Under the pieces are notes generated by a model. The model saw only the letters and a list, made by a program, of their open reading frames with translations. It made no database searches and was not told the origin of the DNA. Below, in pieces: positions 23,736 through 35,954 of a stretch of DNA of 64,000 nt. Position 1 is the stretch's first letter. Every line of letters starts with the position of its first letter. A program made the position numbers and the translations under genes. Source of the stretch: Acestrorhynchus altus (Eukaryota; Chordata; Actinopteri; Characiformes; Acestrorhynchidae); assembly GCA_034509495.1 (NCBI GenBank), contig CM067515.1, positions 11,873,103 to 11,937,102 of the forward strand, read 5' to 3'.

Positions 23736-25487
23736 TCATACACAAGTGGCAGGAGCCCCAGTGGGTTCATACTTGGTTTTGTGCCCTTTTAGTGCTGGAT
23801 GTGGCTTCAGGTAGGGCCTGCTTCCTGTGAACACACATGCAGCCTTCCTCTGAGTCCTCTTCCTCATCTTGCGACTGAAGACATTCTGCCAGGACTGCAA
23901 GGTCTTTGAGGTCCAGATCCACATGCCGCTGGTGATCCCCACCACCAGCAGCATGAAGATCTTGACCATGAAGATTTCCACGGCTGGGATGGAGCTCTTC
24001 ATGATGCACTCTTCTCCACCCCCACCTTCCAAGCAGCGCTGCTCTCCAGCCAGGATCTTCCAGTAGTCCATATTAAGGCGCTCATAGAAATAGCATGCGA
24101 TGACGCAAGTAGCGGGTACGGTGTAGAGGACAGAAAACACCCCGATACGCACCATCAGCTTTTCCAGCTTGTCTGTGTTCTCACCCTCAGTCTTCATCAC
24201 TTTGCGAATGTGGAAAAGAGCCACGAAGCCCGAGAGCAGGAAGGAAGTGCCTATGATGAGGTAGCAGGACAGAGGGATTAGGACGAAACCAGTTAAGGCC
24301 TTGACATCCATGCTTCCAACGTAGCAGACACCTGTGAGTTCATCTCCAGCCACCCTCCTCATGACCAGGATGAGGATGGTTTTGATTGCAGGGATAGCCC
24401 AAGCAGCTAGATGGAAATAACTGCTGTTAGCTTCGATGGCCTCGTGGCCCCACTTCTTCCCAGCAGCCAGGAACCAGGTGAGGGTCAGAATCACCCACCA
24501 GAGGGAGCTGGCCATTCCAAAGTAGTAGAGGATGAGGAAGACTATTGTGCAGCCCGTGCTCTCCAGGCCCTCCTGGATGACATACTGGACGCCACTGTCA
24601 CGATCACAGGCCACATTTTCTGCCCCCACAAAGAGACGGATGAGGTAGCCTACAGAGTACACGCAATAGGACATGGAGAGAAAGATGATGGGGCGTTCAG
24701 GGTACTTGAAACGCTGTGGGTCGATGAGGAATGTCAAGACAGTGAAGGCACTAGAGACAAAGCAAAGGATGGACCAGATGGCAATCCAGACCAGGGAGAA
24801 CCGCTTGTCTGCTTGGCTCCAGTACACGTCCACTTTGGGGTAGCACTTTGGGGCACATGACTCACTCTTCTGTACATAGTGGAACTTCCCAGGGTTTCCA
24901 CAAGTGTCTTTGCCCATCCTCTCCTTAACGGGAAGCTCTTGGCTGTTCCCGGAGCGAGGTGGGCGAGAATCTGGAGGCTGGGTGTGTGTTCCCTTAGACT
25001 GGTCATCACTCCCATTGTTGGGGGCCTCCATGCAGAGAAAGTTTGGGTCGTTCTTATTAGGCAGCCTGGAGCAGTCCAGTGAGTCGGGCCAGTGAAAGTT
25101 GAACTGCTCCATGATGGGGGAGCATTTCTGCCTGGCCTGCTCGCACATCACCCGACAGGCCGGGATGGGTGTGGACACCTGCTCCGTGCACATGGGGGCG
25201 TAGAGCGAACACAGGAAAAACTTGAGGTGGCTGTGGCATCCAAACTCAATCAACGGGGCAAACTCATGAAGCTTTATGGCAGCCTCTCCCTGGTCCTCGT
25301 GGCCCATCAAGTTGGGCATAACCGTCAGGTTGTATCCGATGTCTTTGCACAAGGGGATGGCAATTTCCTGGCATCTGCCTTCCCCTGGCCGCTCCGGGTC
25401 AATGGAGCTGATGGCACAGCTCCACCCGGACATGCACAGCAGCAGAAGAAAGCTGAGGAAACTCCGTCCAGAAGTGGAGGTTATCAT
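23736..25487 (-). CDS. fzd10: Frizzled-10, seven-pass Wnt receptor
   Basis: An intact 583-residue single-exon ORF. Residues 1-25 are a hydrophobic signal peptide. The cysteine-rich Wnt-binding domain (about 35-155) has ten cysteines at 39, 47, 84, 93, 100, 111, 115, 122, 139 and 152, with glycosylation sequons at N53 and N158. A variable linker to about 195 precedes seven membrane segments near 231-253, 265-286, 314-336, 357-377, 398-422, 446-468 and 500-524. The cytoplasmic KTLQSW at 528-533 is the conserved Dishevelled-binding KTxxxW motif, and the protein ends TCV, a class I PDZ ligand. The tail, the AISSIDPERPGEG N-terminus and the MEAPNNGSD linker fit FZD10 and not FZD9, which it otherwise resembles. 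The start is secure because an in-frame TAA lies 21 nt upstream (25506-25508) and the context is AGGATGA. The family transduces Wnt signals at the plasma membrane. No damage is seen. Confidence 0.97.
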   Translation of the reverse strand: MITSTSGRSFLSFLLLLCMSGWSCAISSIDPERPGEGRCQEIAIPLCKDIGYNLTVMPNLMGHEDQGEAAIKLHEFAPLIEFGCHSHLKFFLCSLYAPMCTEQVSTPIPACRVMCEQARQKCSPIMEQFNFHWPDSLDCSRLPNKNDPNFLCMEAPNNGSDDQSKGTHTQPPDSRPPRSGNSQELPVKERMGKDTCGNPGKFHYVQKSESCAPKCYPKVDVYWSQADKRFSLVWIAIWSILCFVSSAFTVLTFLIDPQRFKYPERPIIFLSMSYCVYSVGYLIRLFVGAENVACDRDSGVQYVIQEGLESTGCTIVFLILYYFGMASSLWWVILTLTWFLAAGKKWGHEAIEANSSYFHLAAWAIPAIKTILILVMRRVAGDELTGVCYVGSMDVKALTGFVLIPLSCYLIIGTSFLLSGFVALFHIRKVMKTEGENTDKLEKLMVRIGVFSVLYTVPATCVIACYFYERLNMDYWKILAGEQRCLEGGGGEECIMKSSIPAVEIFMVKIFMLLVVGITSGMWIWTSKTLQSWQNVFSRKMRKRTQRKAACVFTGSRPYLKPHPALKGHKTKYEPTGAPATCV

Positions 25488-25760
25488 CCTTATTCCCTCT
25501 CTGGGTTAACTCATGTAGGACAGCAGAGATGGAGGAACCCAAGGTGAAACCAGGTCTGTGACTTTGCGACACAGTGGAATATGGGAGTGGGAAGCAGATC
25601 AGTGAAGCTGAGGTGTTGAGCTCAGCTGTAGGACTGGTCTGCTGGACTTGCAAATGTGACTCACAAGTGGAGAACAGGTTAGAGAAGACAACTGCTGTGG
25701 ACAGAAGTTCCTCAGAGTTCACAAGTCTTAGTCCATGTCAGGAACCTCATTTTGGGGTTT
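25488..25760 (-). other. fzd10: Probable 5' leader of fzd10
   Basis: Sequence between the start codon and the CpG-rich block. It has in-frame stops upstream of the ATG and no strong splice acceptor at the start codon, consistent with the single-exon layout known for frizzled-10. Confidence 0.4.
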
Positions 25761-26330
25761 AAAAACCACACTCTGAACCCTCACACGGGTCAAAACGAGC
25801 CTCGGAAAGCGGTCCTGTTGCTCAGTCAGAGGAATCCCGAAGCGCTGCCGTTCAGTCCTGTGAGGCGCTTCGTTCCTCCATCCAAACATCAGCTACAGCT
25901 GTGCCCTCGCGCAGCGGCTCAGCGGTCACTCACGCACGCAACGCTGGACTCCGTCTCCCCTCAAAGTAGGCGCGGCTGCGGAGCGTCAGCCTTCCCCAAC
26001 TCACTACTTTCTCACTCCGAGACTCCCGGACACTTTGGGACTCAGTTCTTCGCTGCACGGCGTTATTTTTTTACTCCACCCGTATTGACGCAAACCCTGC
26101 CTTCCTGTGTCGGGATTGGACAACAGCCGCCGCCTCCTGTACGACGATTGGCTATCTTAACCAACTCCCGCCCTCCCGCGCCAGCACTGGATAACGGCGA
26201 GCGCCTCCTGCTCTGCGATTGGTCACAACCGTCCCGCATTCTAGCGACCCTGGCGGAGGGGGCGGGGCCTGCCGTAAAACGGGTGTGCGTCGAAAAAAAC
26301 AGTCCGCGGCTCCGAGCGTCCTGAGCTAAC
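25760..26330 (-). promoter_or_regulatory. fzd10: CpG-island-like promoter region of fzd10
   Basis: This is the only markedly CG-rich block in the window. On the gene's strand it has three CCAAT boxes (plus-strand ATTGG at 26115-26119, 26147-26151, 26218-26222), a strong GC box in GGGGGCGGGGCC (26258-26269) and another in the CCCGCCCTCCCGCG stretch (about 26167-26180). An A-rich TATA-like word lies at 26064-26074. The order (GC box, CCAAT boxes, TATA-like) runs toward the gene, so initiation near 26030-26040 is plausible. The plus-strand ORF through this block is taken to be incidental to the high GC content. Confidence 0.6.
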
Positions 26331-27900
26331 CTGCCAAAACAGATCCGCCTTCAAAAGACAGCTCCTTTGCATAAGAAAGCTGAAACTGACACGCTGATTA
26401 GAGCCCAAATCGCAGAGGAACAGGCTGGAGGACCTTTTAGAGGGAGAAAAGAAAACCAAACAACATTGTAGTGGAGGAGAGGGTACAGAGAAGGGCTGCT
26501 CGGCCCTGTCTGCTGCTGCTGCTGCCTCTTAAACAAGTGTCAGAACGTCTCTAAACTTTTGGCGCCAAGTTCGAGGCCCTCAGATAGCCCCCCAAAGGCC
26601 AGGCAGAGGAGATGTGTCCTTTTTTCTTTACCACAACTGGCGATTTCCACGCTTGGCCCATTGTGGGAGAGAGCGAGAAGAAAGGGGAGCGTTTATTCCC
26701 TCAGATCCCCCTCACTTTTTATTGTTGAGGGAACCAAGATGGCCTGGAGGGTCCTGCTTTTACTCCCACCCCACACAAGCCTGTAGCTTCATAGACATTC
26801 ATATGAATGTTATGGAGAGAATGAGAAATAGGCCGAGACTTCTCACTCATTCAAGGGTAGATTTATATGGTGGGAAAGAAAGACCAGGTCTGAATCTTGG
26901 CCTAAAAACATGTCTATTCTTAGACTGAACTGGTTTAAAGCTTTGATTTTTTTGGATGCCCCAAACTTTTGACTTGAGGGACCAAAGGCCAAAAAGACAA
27001 AGACACATCTAAATATGAGTATGAATAATAAATAATGGTTCATTGGTACGTTTAAAAATGAAGCCTGTTTTTAACATCACACTTTATTTTCTGCTGAACA
27101 ATGAGAACCTGACAGCTGCACATTGCAGGCAGTTACATGCTGTTTTCTAGGCTTCATAACTCAGATCAGAGTAACCTACAGGCACGATACACATACCAAA
27201 AACTACAAGACTCCAGTCCAGATAGAATTGTGGTGAGATCTTTCCCTCTTACCATCTCACCATTGTGGGATGTCAGCAGGAAATTCAAACAAATCCCAGT
27301 TTAAATGTTTACATACATAAATAATTAATGACATTCAGGTTGTTTTTGTATTTTATTTGGACTACTGTCAAGTATTTTGAAGAAGGTATTAAATAATATA
27401 GAATAATAATTTTTGTCAATTTATTTGTTACAAATACTTCCAAAAAACTATTATATTTTCAGCTCACAAACACTCTGGCAGATCAAATGTATTTCTGACA
27501 GGGATGTAAGTTTTTTAGTCCTTATAAACAATAAAATATAAAGTGCAAGTATATTTTTGATCCAAACAAATTCAATATCTATAATATTTACATGTCAAAT
27601 GAAGACAAATTGGAGTAGTCTAGGATCTTCTGAAATATATGATATGTCTCCTATAAATACATCTCTAATTTTTGGGTAAATAAGGTTCGTTCTAAACACA
27701 AATTGAAAATGGATGTTTTCTGCTATTGTTCTGAGCTTCAAAATTTACTAAGTACTGTAAAATGGTTATGTAGATGGTATGTAGTTCCCTTTTTGCTTAG
27801 AACATACAAAATAAAAACCCCTTTAAGAATTGTTCTTGCTCAGTGATCAAGTGAATGACCCTTTCTCTGTACTATATAGATCCATTTTGATTAGCGTGGA
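26331..27900. other. Intergenic DNA upstream of fzd10
   Basis: A CTG run lies at 26510-26522. The sequence then turns AT-rich. No gene found. Confidence 0.4.
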
Positions 27901-29310
27901 TATTAAAGATGAGTAAGCCACGGAAAAAAGAGTGTTAACCAATAACCAATAACCAATGTTTCACCTCCCCCTCCCATCACGTCCCACCCAGACTTATGCA
28001 GACATTTGTGATCATATGACAGATTTTTAATGATTTTGGAAATAAGTGTAAACAATTAAATATGACATCTGCACATTTTAACTAACTCACTATTCTTATT
28101 GAAATTTATTTGTTGGAAAAAAAATCTTTTAAGTGCCTTTTGTACAAAGCACATTTAATTTATGTTAAATTAAGTGAGTTTCTATGAGTATCTTTGTAGA
28201 GGATGATATGTCTTCACATTTAGTAAATAGTGTAAATGTAACTAAAATATTTTTTTGTGATGATTTTAAAATAATCTGCCAGTTTCAAAAATAAAAATGT
28301 GTCATAAAATTGTAAAAGTAATTTCAGGGTTGTGTTTAGTTTAAAATTATTAATTGTCAAGAAACTTAATGGCTCTCATTGCTTTTTGATTAAAATAAAC
28401 AGTCAAATATAGCCATTTTTATTAATCATCCAAATCCACTAGTGAGCATACAAGAGTCTTCTGAGTTTCATATTCATGTTGATGATAGTTGGAAAAAGGA
28501 AAAAATTAATTTCCTTTGGGGACAACTTTGCTATACCACAGCCTCTGTGTACCCCTCTTTTACAGTAGGTAGCTAATTATTTAGGTCAATCAGTCCTTTT
28601 CAGAACTGTTAAGAGTAATATCTTTCTGTTGCTTTTAACTCCTAACATCCACACCTTACAGCCACACTTTAATTCTTCTCACTCATAACTGTAGTTCTCT
28701 CATAACAGAGTTTGTAGACCCTTAAATAGAACCGTGTGTGATACTTAAAAATATCGTAAACTGTTATCAAATAATTTATAGTAGCTGCTGCAATACACAT
28801 AGTGCTCAAACAGTGAAAGGCATTAGACTCTTCAGATGTCTAGTTACATTCAAGAACATTGTGAACAATAATGACATTATATGTTTTCTTGGAATGGCAT
28901 ACTTTTCAGCAAACTTATCTGAAGCACTTTGTTTACATTGTAATTATTGAATTGTGCAAATTTCAGATGATTGGTGGAATTCCCCTTCTAAGATATGGCC
29001 TACAGTATGTATTAATAACAGTGGTATAATTTAATAGGTTACATTATGAATAAACTGTTCATTTGGTCACTGGAGTCTGACGTAAAGCATTTTGCTGGAA
29101 ATGAAAACAAGTGTTTCCATTAACTCTCACTCCTATTAATATTCTGCTTAACATTTGATGTTCTTTCCGAGTTGAATATAGGCCCTTGTACTCTGGAACT
29201 AATGAATTAGTAAAATGTTGTCCTTTACAGGCATTTAGGACCACAATGTGTGTGCTCTTGGCAAGATGTGGGCATGCCATTACATAGGAGACATTCTTAA
29301 CCTGTGTCAG
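27901..29310. other. AT-rich intergenic DNA
   Basis: No microsatellite, transposon end or coding frame recognised. A triple CCAATAAC-like run occurs at about 27937-27957. Confidence 0.4.
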
Positions 29311-29590
29311 TTTTCTCCTTACTCACTCCCCCATCGTAAATTCTCCCACGAACACTGGAGGAAAATGCCTGGAGGACGAGCTCTGAGACAAAGCTGTTTC
29401 AGTCTAGTTTTGAGTTGATTCATCTGCGTCTCATGCTGGTGGTGGGGATTGGCATGCCGGAGCTGGATCTTTGCTCGCAGGGTGTTAAACCTGGCACCGG
29501 TGCCAGCTCTCAGAATCCTCAACCAGACAGAACTGATAGTGGGAGAATGGGATAAGGTGTCTTGTGTTGACTGCTGATACATGTGGAATA
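29311..29590. other. Candidate conserved non-coding block
   Basis: A locally higher-GC, non-repetitive island in AT-rich DNA, with the near-palindrome GGCACCGGTGCC at about 29492-29503. About 3-4 kb upstream of the fzd10 promoter. No convincing coding frame. Confidence 0.2.
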
Positions 29591-30941
29591 AAAGCAGGGA
29601 GGAATGATGTGTGTTTGTAACTGCCGCCTTTCAGTGTGTTAAAACCATGTTTACGTGGGATAAGAACTGTGTAATAGGGCCGATAGGAATTCAGTCACTA
29701 TGTGTTTTGCCAAATGGCAGCATGGTAATGTGACCCATTTGGCCTGATATCAACATTTCTGGTGTGTTTGTGTGTGAAATTAGGTTTTTGAGGTAGTAAT
29801 CGATCTGCTGCACTGTTCTGAAACCGTGAAACAAATCAAAGAGATGAATCTAATGGTGCTAAACTTATCAGTACACTTGCTGTGGGCATTAGCCCCACTA
29901 ATTAATTTCTATACCTAAAATGAATGGGGGGAAATGCAGTGGGAACTACATTTTAAGACTTTTACACTCTGCAAATGCACAGGGTTGGAATCTTTTGCAC
30001 CCAGAGCAAGTAAATGATCCTCAGGGTTAACATGCCCTTGTGTGAAATTCCATACGTTAATTTGCTGGAGTGTTGTGTGATATGAAGAGGCCTGCTGTTT
30101 ATATTCTTTAGACATGAGGCCTCTCTGTTAACCTAGCATTATCAGACCAATTTCAACTCTCACCCAGTGGAGTTAGTTTTTATCTTTGCTCTTGGTTGTC
30201 TTTTTACTTTTTTTCAGAGTAGAGGAAAAATGCATGGGCTGGTCTGTATGTAAATTGTGCAGACATAAATAAAATACATCAAAAACTTCTTATGAACAGT
30301 TTCAGGGTTTTGATTTGGCTATGAGTTACAGCTCTTGGTTCTGCTGGATTTCTATTTCAGTGACATTTTTGGTACTTTTTGATGGGTGACGGAACATCCT
30401 ATGTCCTACACAGACATGTGCTTTTTTTGGAAAGTGATAAAAGCATCAGATTGGGATTTTTTAATTGTGTGCATTATTCAAGATTTTGCACTGATTTCAT
30501 GTCAGAATTTGCTTCTACAGTTGTCGCATATTCTGTGTGTGAATGCTGTGTGTGAAAAAACACAAATTTAGGTTGTCTTTACTATTACTGACTATGCATG
30601 TATAGCCTAGCCAACTTCTGTACTTCTCAGCACAAAACATGATAGCAACACAATCTAGTAGGATTTATAGTCATGATTACAAAAAGTTATGATGATTTTC
30701 TTGCTATATATACACACATGGATTAAATTAAATTATTATATATAATAAATATAATATATTGCAAAAAATATGTTGACAAACATAAGTTGATTTAGGCTAT
30801 ATATTAGTTTTGGTTTATGCTTTGTATGTTAATATATTTGATTTTAAGGGTATTTAGCTCCCTCCTACCCTCGCATGCACATACATACATGGTCTTGAGG
30901 CCTAGTACAATGGTACAATATGGAGTACTAACAGAAGTAAA

Positions 30942-30943
<2 letters not shown>
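29591..30943. other. Intergenic DNA
   Basis: No gene, tandem repeat or transposon end recognised. Confidence 0.35.

Positions 30944-31005
<62 letters not shown>
30944..31005. repeat. (TG)31 microsatellite
   Basis: Uninterrupted TG repeat. Confidence 0.95.
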
Positions 31006-31009
<4 letters not shown>

Positions 31010-34000
31010 TTGCCTGGCCTGGCTAAAACCACTGTTAGCTCTGCCAGTAATTATGCAGGTTTAAAGTGTGCAGTGCTCTATTGAGAAGAGTTCCAGTATT
31101 TTTATGAGGTTCAAGGCCACAGTCTCTGAAGAGTCTCTGTGTTTAGTCCAGTGAGGGAGCAGCAGATAGCTAACTTGTTAAAGACAGCAGAGAGCCAGTC
31201 CTGTCCAGTAAAAAAGTGATTTACAACAAAAGTGATTTTAAACCTAGGGCTGTGACCTTAAAAAGGGTCCTGTTAAAAAAAGGGTCATTGAAAGGCTTGA
31301 GATTGAAACAGCCTGTGTCTGTGTAGCTTTTAAATAAAATTAGAAATCATACATGTAATGCAGCCTGGCAGAGAACAGCATTAGGCCTGAATGTAAATGT
31401 GTGGGCTGTTTCAAAATTTCAAGACATGAGCCATTTAAGATATCAAATATCTCCTTTTTTGGTAACTGTGTGCACATGTAAGCTACATTAGCAGAATAAC
31501 AAACATGAGGACAATGTTTGTAGAAAAAAACCCAAACCCAACTTTTTTAGGGTTTGTACAAATAAATATTTAATTATATAAGTTATCAACACTTCTTTAC
31601 TGTAAATAAGTAATAATATAAAATTTCACATTTCAGGTGAATGTGAATTTTTACATTGCAAAGGTCACAAACTACCCCAAAAAGGAGGGGCTAGCTGTAA
31701 CATTGTTTGTTAAAATGGTGTTAACAAAACTGGGAAAAGATGTTGTAATTATTGATATTTTGCAAAATATTAAGCATATCACAGCTGCTAAAAAGGTTAT
31801 CATATTCATGCAACTTAATTCCAAAAAATGAGCATGAGTGGGTCATTTGTGCGGAAATGGTTTGGTTTGTGGAGGGATGACCCTGAAAAGAGTACAGTCT
31901 TAAGCAAATGCCATATAAACATCGCATTTAAAGGGGCACCATGACAACTTTATCACAGTTAGATATTTACTATTTAAATATCCAGCATGCTGTGTTTTTG
32001 GTGTTACAAACTTCTACTTTGTTTTCATTACATTGTATTGTACACTGACATTGAGATATGAATTTTTTTGCCTTATCACCCAGCTCAACACAGCTCAAGT
32101 TCAACATATTTCTTTATTGTTTGAATAAGAAACACCATTTGCAACTTAAATACACAAAGAATCTGCAACTAAATAAATCATTAATGAAATGGCTATGTTT
32201 GGACGAGGTAATATTTAAACATGTAAATGTCCATATATGTGATTTACATTACATCTATAATACACGAACATTAAAGCCTTCAAAAAATAACTTATTGAAT
32301 GTATATTGTATCGGTAAGCTTAGATGTAGCTTCCCAGTGTGCTGAACTAACTCCCAGTGTGGAAGCTGAAATTTAGCCTGGCTAGCTCTCACTAACCAGC
32401 TCTCCATTTGAAAGTTTCACAAATATTATGCACAATTATGAAATTATGGCAGATATATATATATATATATATTATATATGTCATTGTTTATTCTTAACCA
32501 TTTTCTATTTTTACCTGATCAATTTAATCACAGGTTCAGTTGGATATTACCCAGACTTTCTATTACTTTTCTAACATCTGGTACAACTGCTGCTTCAGAC
32601 ATTTGCATTTACACATGCAGTTCCTCTGGGTAAAGCCCAGAAAAGTTGTAGAATACTGTTCATATCCAAGAAGGGCTTACACTGCATTACAGGCAATGGG
32701 TTATCAGATGTGAATCATCTCATTTACCAAAAAACCTTTTCAGGGATAATCTTGTGAAATATCTTTCAGATTTTTGTGAAAATTGACAGATGACAAATGT
32801 GAGAAGACAGCTTCTCAGTCTAGATTAACTAGATAAACTGCCCAGATCAGTAGCTTCAAATCAAATGTGTAGTGCTGTAAAGAGCCAATATTTTGGCTCT
32901 GTATTCAGGTATGGGCTTGGCTCGGCAATCTGTCCAGAAGGCATAAGTGTTTGTATGTCATTGTGTGTGACATTCTTGACTCGTTACCACAGTTTCAGCA
33001 CTCCTGCTTATCTGCATCTTTGCTTTAGCAGCTTTCATCATCAAACAAGAGCCACCCTCACAGATAAGAGTGCGTTCTTTATAAAGGCTTTGTATATATA
33101 CATTATACTCCTAATCAAAAGCTGCCCTGAAGAGCATGGTGTAATTATCCTAATTACCCTAATAGTAACTGTATATCACAGTCACTTTAGCAGTCAATAG
33201 TGGATGCTAGCTTTTGCTATTTAACCTTAATGATCTTGCCAGTGGTTGTTGTAAGCATGGTTCTAGATGCACTTCTCATCTTTGATGTGCATTTCTCATT
33301 GCTTATGCCACATAAATAATCAGCAGATTTAGAGTGTGGATAGGCATCTCCATTACGTGTATGATTGCACAAATAAATGTAAGATACTGTTATGTAGGGT
33401 GATTGTATTTTTATGACACTAAGGACACAATGGAGTCTGTCATAGTCAGGATGTTGAGGATGGGGAGCTTCAAGTAGGCCTAAGCTGTATGAATGCAGTG
33501 TGCATGTATTAATAAACATTAAAGTAATTTAAAGCAATATTTAAATATGAGTTTGAATAAATGAGTAATCAGACAAATATATAGATGTAGTATACTGTGT
33601 ACTACAATATATACTATACTATACTATACTATTTTATACTGTATCTGTATATCTACTTTATCTACTTGATAGATAGATTATTAAAGCAATTTAAAGCAAT
33701 ATTTAAATATGAGTTTGAATGAATGACTGTCTAGTCTTATGAGTCTTACCTGATCTTATCTTATAGGTAGGTAGATAGATAGAGTAAAGTAAGTAAAAAG
33801 GCAAACAAATTTTACTTCTACACATGAAAAACTTTGACTTTTACCCTATTACATGGTCTTAGCTGGTACACTAAATGAGGGTAGTAGTCAGCACTATAAC
33901 ACCACCGTAACGTTGTTGCAGGAGGCCAGTAACCAATAGATGGAAAGGTTTCTTTATTACATGTTTGATCAAGCATTTAATAACAAATAATGCAAGATAC

Positions 34001-34555
34001 TCTGATGTCCAAAAATGTAGTGATGTTTCACTGGTGAATGAACAATAAATGGCTGACTTTAGTTAGCTAACAGTATGCCGTTCGGGGTCTTTTTATGAAA
34101 TGACCCGCTCATTATGACATAATGATTAGCGGCTGTTCCTCTCGAACCCTGAAGAATTGCTGAGAAAGGGGGCATGGCTGAAAGTCTGCACTCAGTTTGA
34201 TGACTGTGGAAATAAACGCTGATGTGTACTCAATACGAAATCCTGGATATTTTATGCAATTTATAAATCCCAAAACCTGGACATGTCACGGAGAAAGAAT
34301 AATATATGGTCACCCTATTGTTGTGACTCACTACAAGTCTAGCTAGTCGGTCACGGACACTTTGTTCTTCATCTTTTTCTCAGTCTGAGCACTTTCATGA
34401 TTACTTTGCTTGGAAAAAGGGGGTAAAAAATGAAAAAGAAAGGATGAAAAAGAGCAGTGAATCACGACAGTTCAATCTTTGGCATCAGTAGCCAGTAGAA
34501 AGCTATTGCTTTCTCCCTTTCATGTTTTCCTTTTTGCGTCTAGCCGAGCATCTAC
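31006..34555. other. AT-rich intergenic DNA
   Basis: Short (TA)n at 32452-32478, ACTAT repeats at about 33610-33632 and TAGA repeats at 33770-33782. Two near-identical TTAAAGCAATATTTAAATATGAG words (about 33529 and 33688) suggest a local duplication. No gene. Confidence 0.4.
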
Positions 34556-34557
34556 CC

Positions 34558-34590
34558 CGTCCTCCTCCTCCTCCTCCTCCTCCTCCTCTT
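34558..34590. repeat. (CCT)n tract
   Basis: About ten CCT trimers. Confidence 0.9.
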
Positions 34591-34647
34591 TCCTTCTCAT
34601 ACATATACAGCTCTACAGCTTTCCTTTTACATGCACACACAATATCA

Positions 34648-34650
<3 letters not shown>

Positions 34651-34682
<32 letters not shown>
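34651..34682. repeat. (CA)n microsatellite
   Basis: About 16 CA units. Confidence 0.9.
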
Positions 34683-34685
<3 letters not shown>

Positions 34686-35300
34686 TACAAACATGCTCTA
34701 ACTTTATCTCATCTTTTCTTTCAGAAGCTCAGCAGCTAGCATCTAGAGGCTAGCTGGGATTCCATCTTGGTGGAAATCAGGAGAAAAAAGTGTGGGATAA
34801 TTCTGTAACTAATAAAGAGAGAGGAGGGGGGACCCTTTGATGGATCAGGCTGAAAAGATATTTCATGTTTTTTGTGCGAGGGATTGGGGAGATGTGTGAT
34901 TGTATGGAAGCCGCTTGCTCCCCTGCTGCTCTCCTCTGCCTAGAAGCCTGGCCCCCCTCCGACTAACGTTATGGAGAAAGGAAGGCATTTTATGGCGGCC
35001 TCTCTTACACCCCCCCCCCCCCACACACACACACACACACACCCTCCTTCTTACTCTCTCACCCCCCACCCCTCCATCAGCCCCCTTTCTTCTTTTGTTC
35101 CACTTTGAAGAATGACTTTAGACATTTTATTTACATATTTAACCATGGATGAAAGAAAGGAAGGGGTGAAGAGAAGAAAGCTCCCAAGGCCCTTGTGGGA
35201 ATTTTGATAAGTTTAAATGAATGGAAATCTTATTACCTGTTTCATTTGGTCGCTTATGTTTCTCATGTTCTGGCAGAGCCTGAAATCACAAGCGCAAGCG
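34683..35300. other. Spacer with a C13 run
   Basis: A poly-C run plus CACACA at 35010-35042. No gene. Confidence 0.4.
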
Positions 35301-35304
35301 AAGA

Positions 35305-35545
35305 TACACTGTATGTCCAAATATTTGTGGACACGGCTTCTAAAGAATGCACTTGATGTTGCACCCATTGCTGACACAGTGCAAATGCACACACAGCTTG
35401 TCTAGTCCCTGTTGAGAAGTACTGCCAATTGAATAGGACTCTCTGGAGCAGAGAAACATGAACCTATTGGCACCATGCCTGATGCCAGACATGGGCTAGA
35501 GGGGTATAAAGCGCCAGGTGTCCCAATATGTTTGTCCATATAATG
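35305..35545 (-). mobile_element. MITE family A, minus-strand copy
   Basis: Starts TACACTGTATGTCCAAATAT and ends near CCATATAATGTG. The inverse carries the same landmarks as the 6.2-kb copy (GTCCTATTCAATTGG, GGTTCATGTTTCTCTGCTCC, ACCCCTCTAGCCC). It is shorter, so an internal part is missing. No coding capacity. Confidence 0.7.
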
Positions 35546-35729
35546 TGTGTGGAACATGGGGCTTAAGTAGACATGATGTGACTGATATGATGGAACCTCA
35601 GCTGACCTCTAAGTCTAGAATGTTTCTAGGTTTTCAGGATTTCTCACATGCAAACAGCAGACAACAGAGGATCTTCATGTCTACTTGACATTATGTGAGT
35701 CTGAGAACAAATGTGAGAGCTTTAGGCTG

Positions 35730-35770
35730 TGTGTGTGTGTGTGTGGAGAGAGAGAGAGAGAGAGCAAGAG

Positions 35771-35835
<65 letters not shown>
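35730..35835. repeat. Compound (GT)n(GA)n microsatellite
   Basis: (GT)n to 35744, then about 45 GA units with GCAAG and GAGG interruptions. Confidence 0.95.
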
Positions 35836-35837
<2 letters not shown>

Positions 35838-35954
35838 AAGGGGGCTGGTAGTATTGGTGGATTTTGGCCATGTTTTGTATTGTGTTCTCAGACTGAAAGG
35901 CCACGTTTATTAAACGGACAGGAGGAGCTAAAGCTTAATCTGCTTAAAGAGGCC

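Noticed and set aside
24411..25547. Long plus-strand ORFs (149 and 151 codons) over fzd10
   Set aside because: Antisense shadows of the frizzled coding sequence.
25752..26324. 190-codon plus-strand ORF upstream of fzd10
   Set aside because: Runs antisense through the CpG-rich promoter block, where stops are rare because of high GC. It shows no domain.
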